A DNA stretch of 64,000 nt from Thermomicrobiales bacterium (lineage in GTDB: Bacteria; Chloroflexota; Chloroflexia; Thermomicrobiales; UBA6265): contig JAHBVL010000004.1 of the NCBI GenBank assembly GCA_019637585.1, positions 62,001 through 126,000 of the forward strand, written 5' to 3'. Shown here in pieces: positions 49,961-57,453 of this stretch (positions within the stretch are counted from its first letter, which is position 1; each line of letters begins with the position of its first letter). The translations under genes were made by a program, and so were the position numbers. A model generated the notes under the pieces. The model did not search any database, was not told the origin of the DNA, and saw only the letters and a program-made list of their open reading frames with translations.

Positions 49961-50920
49961 ATGCCCGACCGCACCAACCGGCCCCTGAAAGTCGGACTCC
50001 TGCTCCCGGACACGGAGAATCAGTTCGATGGCGAAACGGCCCACTGGCCCGAACTGGCAGGGATGGCGCGCCTGGCCGAGCAGGTGGGCTTCGATTCGAT
50101 CTGGGTGACCGATCATCTTCTGCACCGGACCAAACCAGATGGCGGCGACGTCGTCATCGGAGGCGATCTTCGGTACAACGAGGGTCCATGGGAATGCTGG
50201 TCTCTTCTCGCCGGGTTGGCCGCCATCACCGAGCATGCCGAACTCGGCACCCTGGTCATCTGCAACAGCTTTCGCAACCCGGCGATCCTGGCCAAGATGG
50301 CCGATACCGTGGAAGACATGTCGGGCGGCCGTCTCATCCTGGGCATCGGCGCCGGCTGGAACGAAGCGGAGTACCGGGCATTCGGCATTCCCTACGACTT
50401 CCGGGTCGATCGATTCGCCGAATCGATTCGGATCATCACGAGTCTTCTCCGCACTGGTCAATCCGATTTCTCCGGCGCCTACTACACGACGGAAGACGCC
50501 GTGCTTCGGCCTCGCGGTCCACGACCAGCGGGTCCTCCCATCCTGATCGGCACCACCAGCCCGCGCATGTTGCGCTACACCGTCGAATACGCCGACATCT
50601 GGAACACCTGGTTCAGTCAATCGAACAACAGTCTCGATGGGTTGCGAACGCTGCTGAGATTGGTCGATGAGGCATGCGAGGCGGGAGACCGCAATCCGGC
50701 CACGCTGGCGCGCTCTACCGCGATGGCGATCGAGGTTGCCGACCACACGCCATCGACGATGGGCGTGCCCTTGATCTCGGGAGAGCCAGAAGCACTCGCC
50801 GATGAGCTGCGCGCATACGCAGCCGCCGGGATCTCCCACGTGCAAGTGTGGCTCGAACCGGCGACGCCCCGCGGTATCGAAGCATTCGCGCCGGTGCTGG
50901 AGCTGCTCGACCAGGGTTAG
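49961..50920 (+). CDS. LLM-class F420-dependent-type oxidoreductase
   Basis: This 319-residue luciferase-like barrel has VGLLLPDTENQFDGETAHWPELAGMARLAEQVGFDSIWVTDHLL, then LGTLVICNSFRNPAILAKMADTVEDMSGGRLILGIGAGWNEAEY and PILIGTTSPRMLRY. The ATG at 49961 has GAGGT upstream; the earlier frame to 49874 has no similarity. Its TAG overlaps the TAA of the convergent PIN gene. Confidence 0.92.
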   Translation: MPDRTNRPLKVGLLLPDTENQFDGETAHWPELAGMARLAEQVGFDSIWVTDHLLHRTKPDGGDVVIGGDLRYNEGPWECWSLLAGLAAITEHAELGTLVICNSFRNPAILAKMADTVEDMSGGRLILGIGAGWNEAEYRAFGIPYDFRVDRFAESIRIITSLLRTGQSDFSGAYYTTEDAVLRPRGPRPAGPPILIGTTSPRMLRYTVEYADIWNTWFSQSNNSLDGLRTLLRLVDEACEAGDRNPATLARSTAMAIEVADHTPSTMGVPLISGEPEALADELRAYAAAGISHVQVWLEPATPRGIEAFAPVLELLDQG

Positions 50921-51360
50921 TAAGGTGCGCCTGACTCGATCATCTCGAGGAACTCAGCCGCGCGCATGATGGCGGGCCGCTTCAGGCGATCGCGAAGCAC
51001 GAGCAAATCCAGATCGCCGGTGACCAGGACGTCGACATCAGCAAATGCGCTTGCTGCCAGGAGATAGTCATCTTCAGGATCACGAGTGACCCTGGTGACG
51101 GTCAGGGAGCCCGCCGGCAAGAGTTCGGCTCGATCAAACAGCACCGAAAGGAAGTGCTCGATCTGCTCTGGGCCGACCTGGCGAGCGAGATGGGGCTTTC
51201 TTGCCACAGTCTCGATGAGCTCTTCAACGAGCTCAGCCGGAATGACCAGCGTGAACACCCCCGAAATCGCGGCTTCAATCAGGCGCACCACTGCCCGCTC
51301 GCGATTGAGCGGAGAGATCAGGTAGGTGATGAAGATGTTCGTGTCACAGATTACGCGCAC
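50917..51360 (-). CDS. PIN_3-family toxin
   Basis: This 147-residue PIN protein has acidic residues in RVICDTNIFITYLI, ELVEELIE, RDPEDDYLLAAS and VLVTGDLDLLVL. GTG start. It pairs with the antitoxin at 51370 after 9 nt. It closely parallels the 49006 module, suggesting an old duplication with the LLM gene between. Confidence 0.9.
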   Translation of the reverse strand: MRVICDTNIFITYLISPLNRERAVVRLIEAAISGVFTLVIPAELVEELIETVARKPHLARQVGPEQIEHFLSVLFDRAELLPAGSLTVTRVTRDPEDDYLLAASAFADVDVLVTGDLDLLVLRDRLKRPAIMRAAEFLEMIESGAPY

Positions 51361-51369
51361 GACCGAATA

Positions 51370-51699
51370 CTAGTCCTCATACCTGATGACACCTTTTTTG
51401 ATGAGGGATTGAATGGTGTCACTCCTGATCTCCTCAACAATCGCATCCGCTTCTTCCTGCGTCAGGTCCTTCTGACGCTCGTCGAGCTCGGCACGCAGTT
51501 CCCGGAGTTCCTGCAGCGCTTCTTCCCGCCTGGCGCGCTCTTTCAGTTCCTTCAGCATGTCGAATTCGGCGATGGAGATAATTGCCGCGGTGGGAGCTCC
51601 ACGGTTTTCGACGATAATCGCTTCGTCGCTCGTTCGCACGCGACTCAGTAGTGAACCCAGGTTTTTCTTTGCATCACTGGCGCTGACGACTACAGCCAT
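51370..51699 (-). CDS. Phd/YefM-type antitoxin
   Basis: This 109-residue protein has VVSASDAKKNLGSLLSRVRTSDEAIIVENRGAPTAAIISIAEFDML, the Phd fold. A strongly charged coiled-coil-like helix (KELKERARREEALQELRELRAELDERQKDL) and a C-terminal tail follow. AAAGGAG lies upstream of the ATG. Partner of the PIN gene at 50917. Confidence 0.9.
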   Translation of the reverse strand: MAVVVSASDAKKNLGSLLSRVRTSDEAIIVENRGAPTAAIISIAEFDMLKELKERARREEALQELRELRAELDERQKDLTQEEADAIVEEIRSDTIQSLIKKGVIRYED

Positions 51700-51832
51700 C
51701 GGGTGTCTCCTTTCGTGCGGCAGATTCAGCTTGAACCAGAATGATAACCCATTGCTTGCTCATCATGGTGTACAAGATAGTGATCGTTATTCTGTCCGCA
51801 CGACTCGGCAAGCCATCTGAATCGCGGTTGCT

Positions 51833-53041
51833 ATGACCGAGCTCGCCAGCCCTGCCCCGTCGAGCGCTTTTCGCCGCACGCGTACGACGTGGGCGGCCTA
51901 TTTCATGCTCGGTCTTTTCGCCTATCTCGAGACGGTCGTCGGCCCGTCCATGCCGTTTCTGCGGGAGAAACTCGGACTGGCATTCACCATGGCCAGCGTG
52001 CATTTCTCCCTCTTTGCGGCGGGAGTCATCCTGGCGGGCATAACTGCCGATCGCATCCTCTCGCGCATCGGCCGTCGCCGGGGTTTCTGGTTCGGGATGG
52101 CCGGCATGGCTGGCGGCGCATTGCTGGTCGGATTGAGTCCGGTCGTGGCCGGCACACTGCTCGGTGTGGCCATCATGGGATTCATCGGCACCTGGGCGCT
52201 GGTGTCGAATCAGGCCGTTCTCGCCGATCTGCACCCGAATGCCCGCACCGTCGCCCTCTCCGAGTCGAACGTCGTGGCCAGCGCCGCCGCGATTCTCGCC
52301 CCGCTGGCCGTTGGCGGATTCGCCCGGTTCGGTCCGAGCTGGGAACTGGCGTTGGTGATCGGCGCTCCCGTGCTTCTCCTTCTCTACTGGCGATACGGTT
52401 CGGCCCCCATCGCACCAGCACAACCAAGGACGACAACCGGTTCGGGGGACGAACCGCTGCCAAGGCTCTTCTGGATTCTCTGGTGCGTTCTCTTCCTTTC
52501 GCTGTCGGTCGAATGGTGCATGGCCTACTGGGGAGCGGATTTCCTCCATGAAGAGGTGGGGCTGCGAAACTCGACAGCCTCGACAACGATGGCCGTCTTC
52601 TTCATTGCCATGATTACGGGACGAATGATCGCCTCCCGGCTGGCCAGAAAGGTCGCCAGCAGCAAGATGTTGATCGCTTCCTACGCGATCGCGCTGCTGG
52701 GCTTCCCCCTCTTCTGGCTGGGCACATCCGTCTGGATGAATGTCCTCGGACTCTTTGTTACCGGCCTGGGTGTGGCCAACTTCTATCCGCTGACCGTCGG
52801 AACCGCGATGTCCGTGCTCACCTCGGGTGTCGATCGCGCGCTGATGCGCCTCCAGATCAGCGCCGGCAGCGCGCTCCTGCTCATGCCGCTTCTGGTCGGC
52901 GTCCTGAGTGACGCCGTCGGCATGAAAACCGGTCTGGGCATCATCATTCCGACACTGGTGATGGCCGTGCTTCTGGCATCATTCGTCGATCGCGAGCTAC
53001 GAAGCCGGGCATTTGCCCCCGAGATCCCCGGATCCGCGTGA
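51833..53041 (+). CDS. Major facilitator superfamily transporter
   Basis: This 402-residue protein has about 12 transmembrane helices in two bundles. The loop 2-3 signature GITADRILSRIGRRRGFWFGMAG is followed by a less conserved equivalent in the second half (ITGRMIASRLARKVASSKMLIAS). The substrate is not deducible. The ribosome site is weak. Three F420/secreted-type genes follow downstream. Confidence 0.88.
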   Translation: MTELASPAPSSAFRRTRTTWAAYFMLGLFAYLETVVGPSMPFLREKLGLAFTMASVHFSLFAAGVILAGITADRILSRIGRRRGFWFGMAGMAGGALLVGLSPVVAGTLLGVAIMGFIGTWALVSNQAVLADLHPNARTVALSESNVVASAAAILAPLAVGGFARFGPSWELALVIGAPVLLLLYWRYGSAPIAPAQPRTTTGSGDEPLPRLFWILWCVLFLSLSVEWCMAYWGADFLHEEVGLRNSTASTTMAVFFIAMITGRMIASRLARKVASSKMLIASYAIALLGFPLFWLGTSVWMNVLGLFVTGLGVANFYPLTVGTAMSVLTSGVDRALMRLQISAGSALLLMPLLVGVLSDAVGMKTGLGIIIPTLVMAVLLASFVDRELRSRAFAPEIPGSA

Positions 53042-53131
53042 GAGTAGCGACAAACTCCTCTCATGCGTTATAGAGTTCATTGGTCGTAGTGCCCATGCGT
53101 CACATCCTGGATGCGCAGGAGTCCCTGAGCG

Positions 53132-53998
53132 ATGAAAATCGGCGTCGTTTTCCCACAAACCGAGTTTGGCAATGACCCTGTTGCCATTCGCGAATATGCC
53201 CAGACCGTCGAGGAACTGGGTTTCAACCACATCCTGGCGTACGATCACGTGCTCAGTGCGGACCTCACCTCCCGGCCCGATTGGAAAGGCTCCTATTCGC
53301 TTGCGGATCCCTTCCATGAAGTCTTCGTCCTCTTTGGTTTCATGGCGGCCGTCACCAAACGAGTCGAACTGGTCACAGGAGTTGTGATCCTGCCGCAACG
53401 CCAAACCGCGCTCGTGGCTAAACAGGCTGCCGAGGTCGACATTCTCTCGGGCGGGCGGATGAGGCTCGGTATCGGCGTGGGGTGGAACGACGTCGAATAC
53501 CACGGACTGGACAAGCCGTTCTCGAATCGCGGCAAACGAAGCGAAGAGCAGATTGCTCTCCTGCGAGCACTCTGGACGAACGAGTCGATCACCTTCGACG
53601 GTCAGTGGGAACAGATCGACCGGGCCGGCATCACGCCACTCCCCATCCAGCGGCCCATTCCCATCTGGATCGGCGGATATGCCGACGAAACGCTGCGCCG
53701 GTGCGCTCGACTGGGCGACGGATGGTTTCCCTGGCGCCAGCCGGACGATGCCATGCAACGCATGCTCGAATCGCTCAGACGCTATACGGAGGAAGCCGGT
53801 CGCGACTTTAGCGATATCGGTCTGGAACCCCGCCTGGATATCGGCAAGGGAACGTCCGCCGAACGAGAGTCCTTTGTCAGAAACTGGCAAGAGCTTGGCG
53901 CCACCCATCTCTGCCTCGGCACCATGGGGAACGGGTACGCATCCCCCGCCGATCATCTGGCGGCAATCGAGCGGGCAGCAAAGGAGCTGGGTGTTTGA
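53132..53998 (+). CDS. LLM-class F420-dependent-type oxidoreductase
   Basis: This 288-residue luciferase-like enzyme has KIGVVFPQTEFGNDPVAIREYAQTVEELGFNHILAYDHVL, then VEVVTGVVILPQRQ-type strand (ELVTGVVILPQRQTALVAKQAAEVD), ILSGGRMRLGIGVGWNDVEY and PIPIWIGGYADETLRRC. It probably uses F420. The last codons contain AAAGGAG, the ribosome site of the overlapping secreted-protein gene. Confidence 0.92.
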   Translation: MKIGVVFPQTEFGNDPVAIREYAQTVEELGFNHILAYDHVLSADLTSRPDWKGSYSLADPFHEVFVLFGFMAAVTKRVELVTGVVILPQRQTALVAKQAAEVDILSGGRMRLGIGVGWNDVEYHGLDKPFSNRGKRSEEQIALLRALWTNESITFDGQWEQIDRAGITPLPIQRPIPIWIGGYADETLRRCARLGDGWFPWRQPDDAMQRMLESLRRYTEEAGRDFSDIGLEPRLDIGKGTSAERESFVRNWQELGATHLCLGTMGNGYASPADHLAAIERAAKELGV

Positions 53999-55245
53999 AC
54001 AGAGCACCAGCCATCCACATGAGCGGAATCGTGCGCGTCGCGCTGGCGGCGCTCCTGGCGGCGGTGCTCATCGCGCCACTCGTCCGCGCCGACGTATCGG
54101 GCCAGAACCTGATCATCGTGCCGATCTCCGAAGTCGGCGGTTCGGGGGTCTTCGGCGACGCGACCCTCATCGACAACGGGGACGGCACCACGACTGTCGA
54201 CATCCTGGTCAGCGGGGTGACGGGCGATCACCCGACAACGATTCGCTCCGGCACCTGCGCCAATCCGAGAACGGTCGTCTACACCCTCGATCCGATCGCG
54301 TCGGACGGAACGAGCGTTTCCGACATCGACGCCGCGCTCGGGGCCTTTCTCAACGACGGTCCGTGGGCAGTCATGATTCGCCGCTCCACCGCTTCTGCCG
54401 CGCCAACGATCGCCTGCGGGACGGTCGAGGTCGGCGGTATGCCCTCCCAGGGCAGCAGTGCGCCAACATCCCAGCCCAGCCGGCCAACGGCAACCGCAAC
54501 CTCGACTCCCGCTCCCGAGCCGACAACCGCCACGACTCCAACACCGGCTCCCACAGCGACCGCGACCGTCGATCCGGCCCTGCCAACCTGCCAGCAGTTC
54601 GACGCCTGGGTTTGGGCTCAGACAGTGTTCCAGGAAGACGTTGACCGGCTCGCCCCCTCGCTCGACCCGGATGGCAACGGCATTGCGTGCGAGGAACTGC
54701 CAATGCAGGGATTCGCCCCGGCGTTATGGACTGATTCGATGCCCGAAGGACTGACCGCGGTCAGGGTCACCGGTTTCTACAATGGCGACACCATGCAGAT
54801 TCTGGCCAACGGCCAGCTCGATGTGCTCCATCTGAACGGCACCACGGCTCCTCTGGGCGACCAGTGCGGCTACGGATCGGCAGGCTCCTTCCTCGCGTTC
54901 GTGCTCAATCTGGCGCCGAGTCTCACGCTGTATGTCGATTATCAGAACGCGGTTCGAGACGAACAAAACCGGCTGGTGGCCGACGTCTGGTACGACTACG
55001 CCGGTGATCCCTACCTGATCAACGAGGTTATCGTCCGAAATGGCTGGGCGGTCTCCACCCCGATCGACGGGATGGATCGCTACGCGGACCAGATCGACGC
55101 CGCGGAAGCGTTTGCCGCTGACCATGTACTCGGCGCGCACTTCGAGTGTGGTGGTATCGGCGCACCCTTCGGTTCGACGCCAAGCGCCGAACAACTCGAA
55201 CAAGCACGCCAGCGCCAGCCAAACCAGGGCCAATTCGCCCCGTAG
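53995..55245 (+). CDS. Secreted protein: N-terminal domain, Thr/Pro linker, excalibur and nuclease-like domains
   Basis: This 416-residue protein has a hydrophobic signal (SGIVRVALAALLAAVLIAPLVRA). An N-terminal beta domain (about 30-145) may resemble CHRD-type domains. A Thr/Pro-rich linker (about 155-195) leads to an excalibur-like calcium site (SLDPDGNGIACEELP) and a C-terminal thermonuclease-like domain (LTAVRVTGFYNGDTMQIL, LVADVWYDYAGDPYLINEVIVRNGWA). The TTG start overlaps the LLM stop and has AAAGGAG 8 nt upstream; an ATG at 54019 is the alternative. The nuclease catalytic residues look incomplete. Confidence 0.8.
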   Translation: MNRAPAIHMSGIVRVALAALLAAVLIAPLVRADVSGQNLIIVPISEVGGSGVFGDATLIDNGDGTTTVDILVSGVTGDHPTTIRSGTCANPRTVVYTLDPIASDGTSVSDIDAALGAFLNDGPWAVMIRRSTASAAPTIACGTVEVGGMPSQGSSAPTSQPSRPTATATSTPAPEPTTATTPTPAPTATATVDPALPTCQQFDAWVWAQTVFQEDVDRLAPSLDPDGNGIACEELPMQGFAPALWTDSMPEGLTAVRVTGFYNGDTMQILANGQLDVLHLNGTTAPLGDQCGYGSAGSFLAFVLNLAPSLTLYVDYQNAVRDEQNRLVADVWYDYAGDPYLINEVIVRNGWAVSTPIDGMDRYADQIDAAEAFAADHVLGAHFECGGIGAPFGSTPSAEQLEQARQRQPNQGQFAP

Positions 55246-55268
55246 TCGCTAGTGTTATCGATATTCTG

Positions 55269-55293
55269 CGTAGCCCCGCCATTTATGGCGCCC
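55269..55293. repeat. Dispersed element CGTAGCCTCGCC, copy 4 (degenerate)
   Basis: CGTAGCCCCGCCATT then TATGGCGCC, in the gap between the convergent secreted-protein and WYL genes. Confidence 0.65.
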
Positions 55294-55420
55294 CAGCAAC
55301 CATCACACCGTAGCGGTGGCGCCTTGTGCCCACCAGTGGCGCAGCAGAACGCAGCGAAGCGGAGTGGCGCGAAGCCACAATCCCCCTCAACCCCCACCTT
55401 CGATATCTGCGGCCGGACCG

Positions 55421-56386
55421 TCAACTCCTCTCCTGCCCACCAGCCGCGATCCGCCCCGACCGCAACGCCACTTCCGCAAACGCCTCCCGCAGCTCCCACG
55501 GACGCCGGATCCGCACCTCAGCGCCCAACGAAAGCAGATGCAACGCCGTTCCCGGCAACCAGGAAGAACCACAACGAATCACCGTTCCGCCATCTTCCTC
55601 GTGCAGCTGGGCAAACGCCGGCGGAAGCCGCCAGGCAACTTCTTCGCTATCGAGATCGACCCATACCTCCACTCGCCAGCGATCCCCGGCATGAGCGAGC
55701 GAGCGGTGAATGTATGCGCGCAGATCGAACGCCGGCGGAGGTTCGAAACGTTCGTCCGTCGTTTCCAGATTCTCGATCCGGTCGACACGGAACGACCGCA
55801 ACCCCTTGCGCAACAGACACTTCGCGCCCAGAAACCAGCGGCCCTCGTACTGCATGACGCCCAGCGGTTCGACCGTTCGCTTCGTCCGTTTGCCGTCTCG
55901 AGCCCGGTAATCCATTCGCACCCGGTGACAGGTCGTGGTCGCAACCGCCAGCTCCATCAGCTGCACGGCATTGGCATCGACAACACGCCGGGGTCGTTCC
56001 AGCACCATCGCGGCGCGAATCGCCGCCACCCGCTCGCTGGCCGCACTGGGCAGAACGCGTCCCAGCTTTGCCCTAGCGCTTTCCGCCTGGGGCGCCATAT
56101 CGGCCATCCCCACATACGACAGCGCATCGAGTCCAAGCGCCACCGCGTAGGCCTCTTCCAGACCGAACATCACCGGCGGCATCCGGTATCCGGTGCGCAA
56201 GCGGTAGGACCCTCCCGGCCCTCGCGTCGAATCGACCGGCACGCCAAGATCCTGGAGCCGCACGATGTAGCGCTGCACGGTGCGCAGACTCACCTCCAGG
56301 TGGTCGGCAAGCTCCTGCCCCGAAATCGCGTCTCGGGACTGCAAAAACTCCAGAACGGTGAGGATACGCATCGATGGGTCATGCAT
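55421..56386 (-). CDS. WYL-domain HTH transcriptional regulator (YafY-like)
   Basis: This 321-residue regulator has an N-terminal winged helix (RILTVLEFLQSRDAISGQELADHLEVSLRTVQRYIVRLQDLGVPV) and then RGPGGSYRLRTGYRMPP. The WYL domain follows (HRVRMDYRARDGKRTKRTVEPLGVMQYEGRWFLGAKCLL) and a WCX-like C-terminus. WYL domains sense nucleic acids or small ligands. The exact start among several ATGs (56395, 56386, 56371) is uncertain. It is divergent from the gene at 56496, which it may control. Confidence 0.9.
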   Translation of the reverse strand: MHDPSMRILTVLEFLQSRDAISGQELADHLEVSLRTVQRYIVRLQDLGVPVDSTRGPGGSYRLRTGYRMPPVMFGLEEAYAVALGLDALSYVGMADMAPQAESARAKLGRVLPSAASERVAAIRAAMVLERPRRVVDANAVQLMELAVATTTCHRVRMDYRARDGKRTKRTVEPLGVMQYEGRWFLGAKCLLRKGLRSFRVDRIENLETTDERFEPPPAFDLRAYIHRSLAHAGDRWRVEVWVDLDSEEVAWRLPPAFAQLHEEDGGTVIRCGSSWLPGTALHLLSLGAEVRIRRPWELREAFAEVALRSGRIAAGGQERS

Positions 56387-56495
56387 GTCACCCATGATAG
56401 CCAAAAATTACGACATGTTCTGTCGGGATTTCACGATAGGATAGGGGTAAGCCCGGGAACAAGCAGCGGGGATGAACCGGGAAAGAGGAGCAGAT

Positions 56496-56981
56496 ATGTC
56501 ACCCAAAGTAGATGGCCGCGCCGACTTCGATTTCCTCTATGGCGCCTGGCAGATTCGGAACCGGCGACTCAGAAGTGTCTTTCAGCGCAACCCGGAGTGG
56601 CAGGAGTTCGACGCGACAGTCGAAGTCGAGCCAGTGCTCGGTGGCGTCGGACACATCGAGAAATTCGAAGCTGTCATGCCGGACGGCTACGCCCTGGACG
56701 GCTTGACGTTGCGCATCTTCAATCCGGAAACGGGGCTCTGGTCGATGCACTGGTCCGATACGCGCGTCTATTCGCTCATTCCACCAGTCGTCGGCAGGTT
56801 CGAGAATGGCAGCGGCCAGTTTCATGGCACCTACCGGGCCAATGGCATGGATGTGCGGATTCTCTTCACTTGGTCGGACATCACGCCGACCACCGCAGCC
56901 TGGTCGCAATCATTCTCGATCGACGACGGCCAAACCTGGGAACGGAACTGGGAGATGGAATTCACGCGGATCGCGGCTTAG
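56496..56981 (+). CDS. DUF1579-like small beta protein
   Basis: This 161-residue protein contains FDFLYGAWQIRNRRLRSVF, EPVLGGVGHIEKFEA, LRIFNPETGLWSMHWSDT and GQFHGTYRANGMDVRILFTWSD, which fit a lipocalin-like or DUF1579-type barrel. The ATG at 56496 has GAGGAG 5 nt upstream. Its TAG stop is the first base pairs of a MITE-like element. It is divergent from the WYL regulator. Confidence 0.75.
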   Translation: MSPKVDGRADFDFLYGAWQIRNRRLRSVFQRNPEWQEFDATVEVEPVLGGVGHIEKFEAVMPDGYALDGLTLRIFNPETGLWSMHWSDTRVYSLIPPVVGRFENGSGQFHGTYRANGMDVRILFTWSDITPTTAAWSQSFSIDDGQTWERNWEMEFTRIAA

Positions 56982-57115
56982 AGCGGTTGCGAAAACTTGT
57001 GCTCGACCACCGCGCTCCCTGGCCCAATTGATCCGTCATTCTGAGCGCAAGCGAAGAATCTCCCGCCGCAGCGGTGCCCTCAACCATGCGGTGCATAACT
57101 TTGCGCAACCGCTCC
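56979..57115. mobile_element. MITE-like element with TA ends, copy 2
   Basis: It is nearly identical to the 26186 copy (TAGAGCGGTTGCGAAAAC at the left, TTTGCGCAACCGCTC at the right), with the same 134-nt core. As in copy 1, the left TAG is the stop codon of the preceding gene. The right end is followed by CA rather than TA. Confidence 0.8.
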
Positions 57116-57138
57116 AGTGAGGAGCGACAGGACAAATC

Positions 57139-57438
57139 ATGGCTACCTATGTCGTCGTCTCCGATGCTGGTCCCAATCGCGATCTGAGCAAAGGCGCTCG
57201 CGAACAAGCCTATTGGGACGACCACGCCACCTTCGTCGATGCTCTGGTCGAGAACGGCTCCATCATCCTCGGTGGACCATTCGAGGACGGCGGCGCCATG
57301 ATCGTGGTCCGGAGCGACAGTGAGGATTCCGTGCGGGCCGCGCTGGCGGGCGATCCGTGGTACCTGAACGGCATCCTCACGCTAACCTCAGTCCGGCGAT
57401 GGGAAATGTTCATCAACGAGCTGCACCGGCTGGCGTAG
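57139..57438 (+). CDS. YCII-family protein
   Basis: This 99-residue YCII-like protein opens ATYVVVSDAGPNRDLSKGAREQAYWDDHATFVDALVENGSIILGGPF and has VRAALAGDPWYLNGILTL. It lacks the DGPF motif found in the 27-31 kb set. Its promoter region contains the MITE-like element. It is convergent with the TIR gene, 15 nt apart. Confidence 0.88.
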   Translation: MATYVVVSDAGPNRDLSKGAREQAYWDDHATFVDALVENGSIILGGPFEDGGAMIVVRSDSEDSVRAALAGDPWYLNGILTLTSVRRWEMFINELHRLA

Positions 57439-57453
57439 CCCTTCCGCTCTCGC

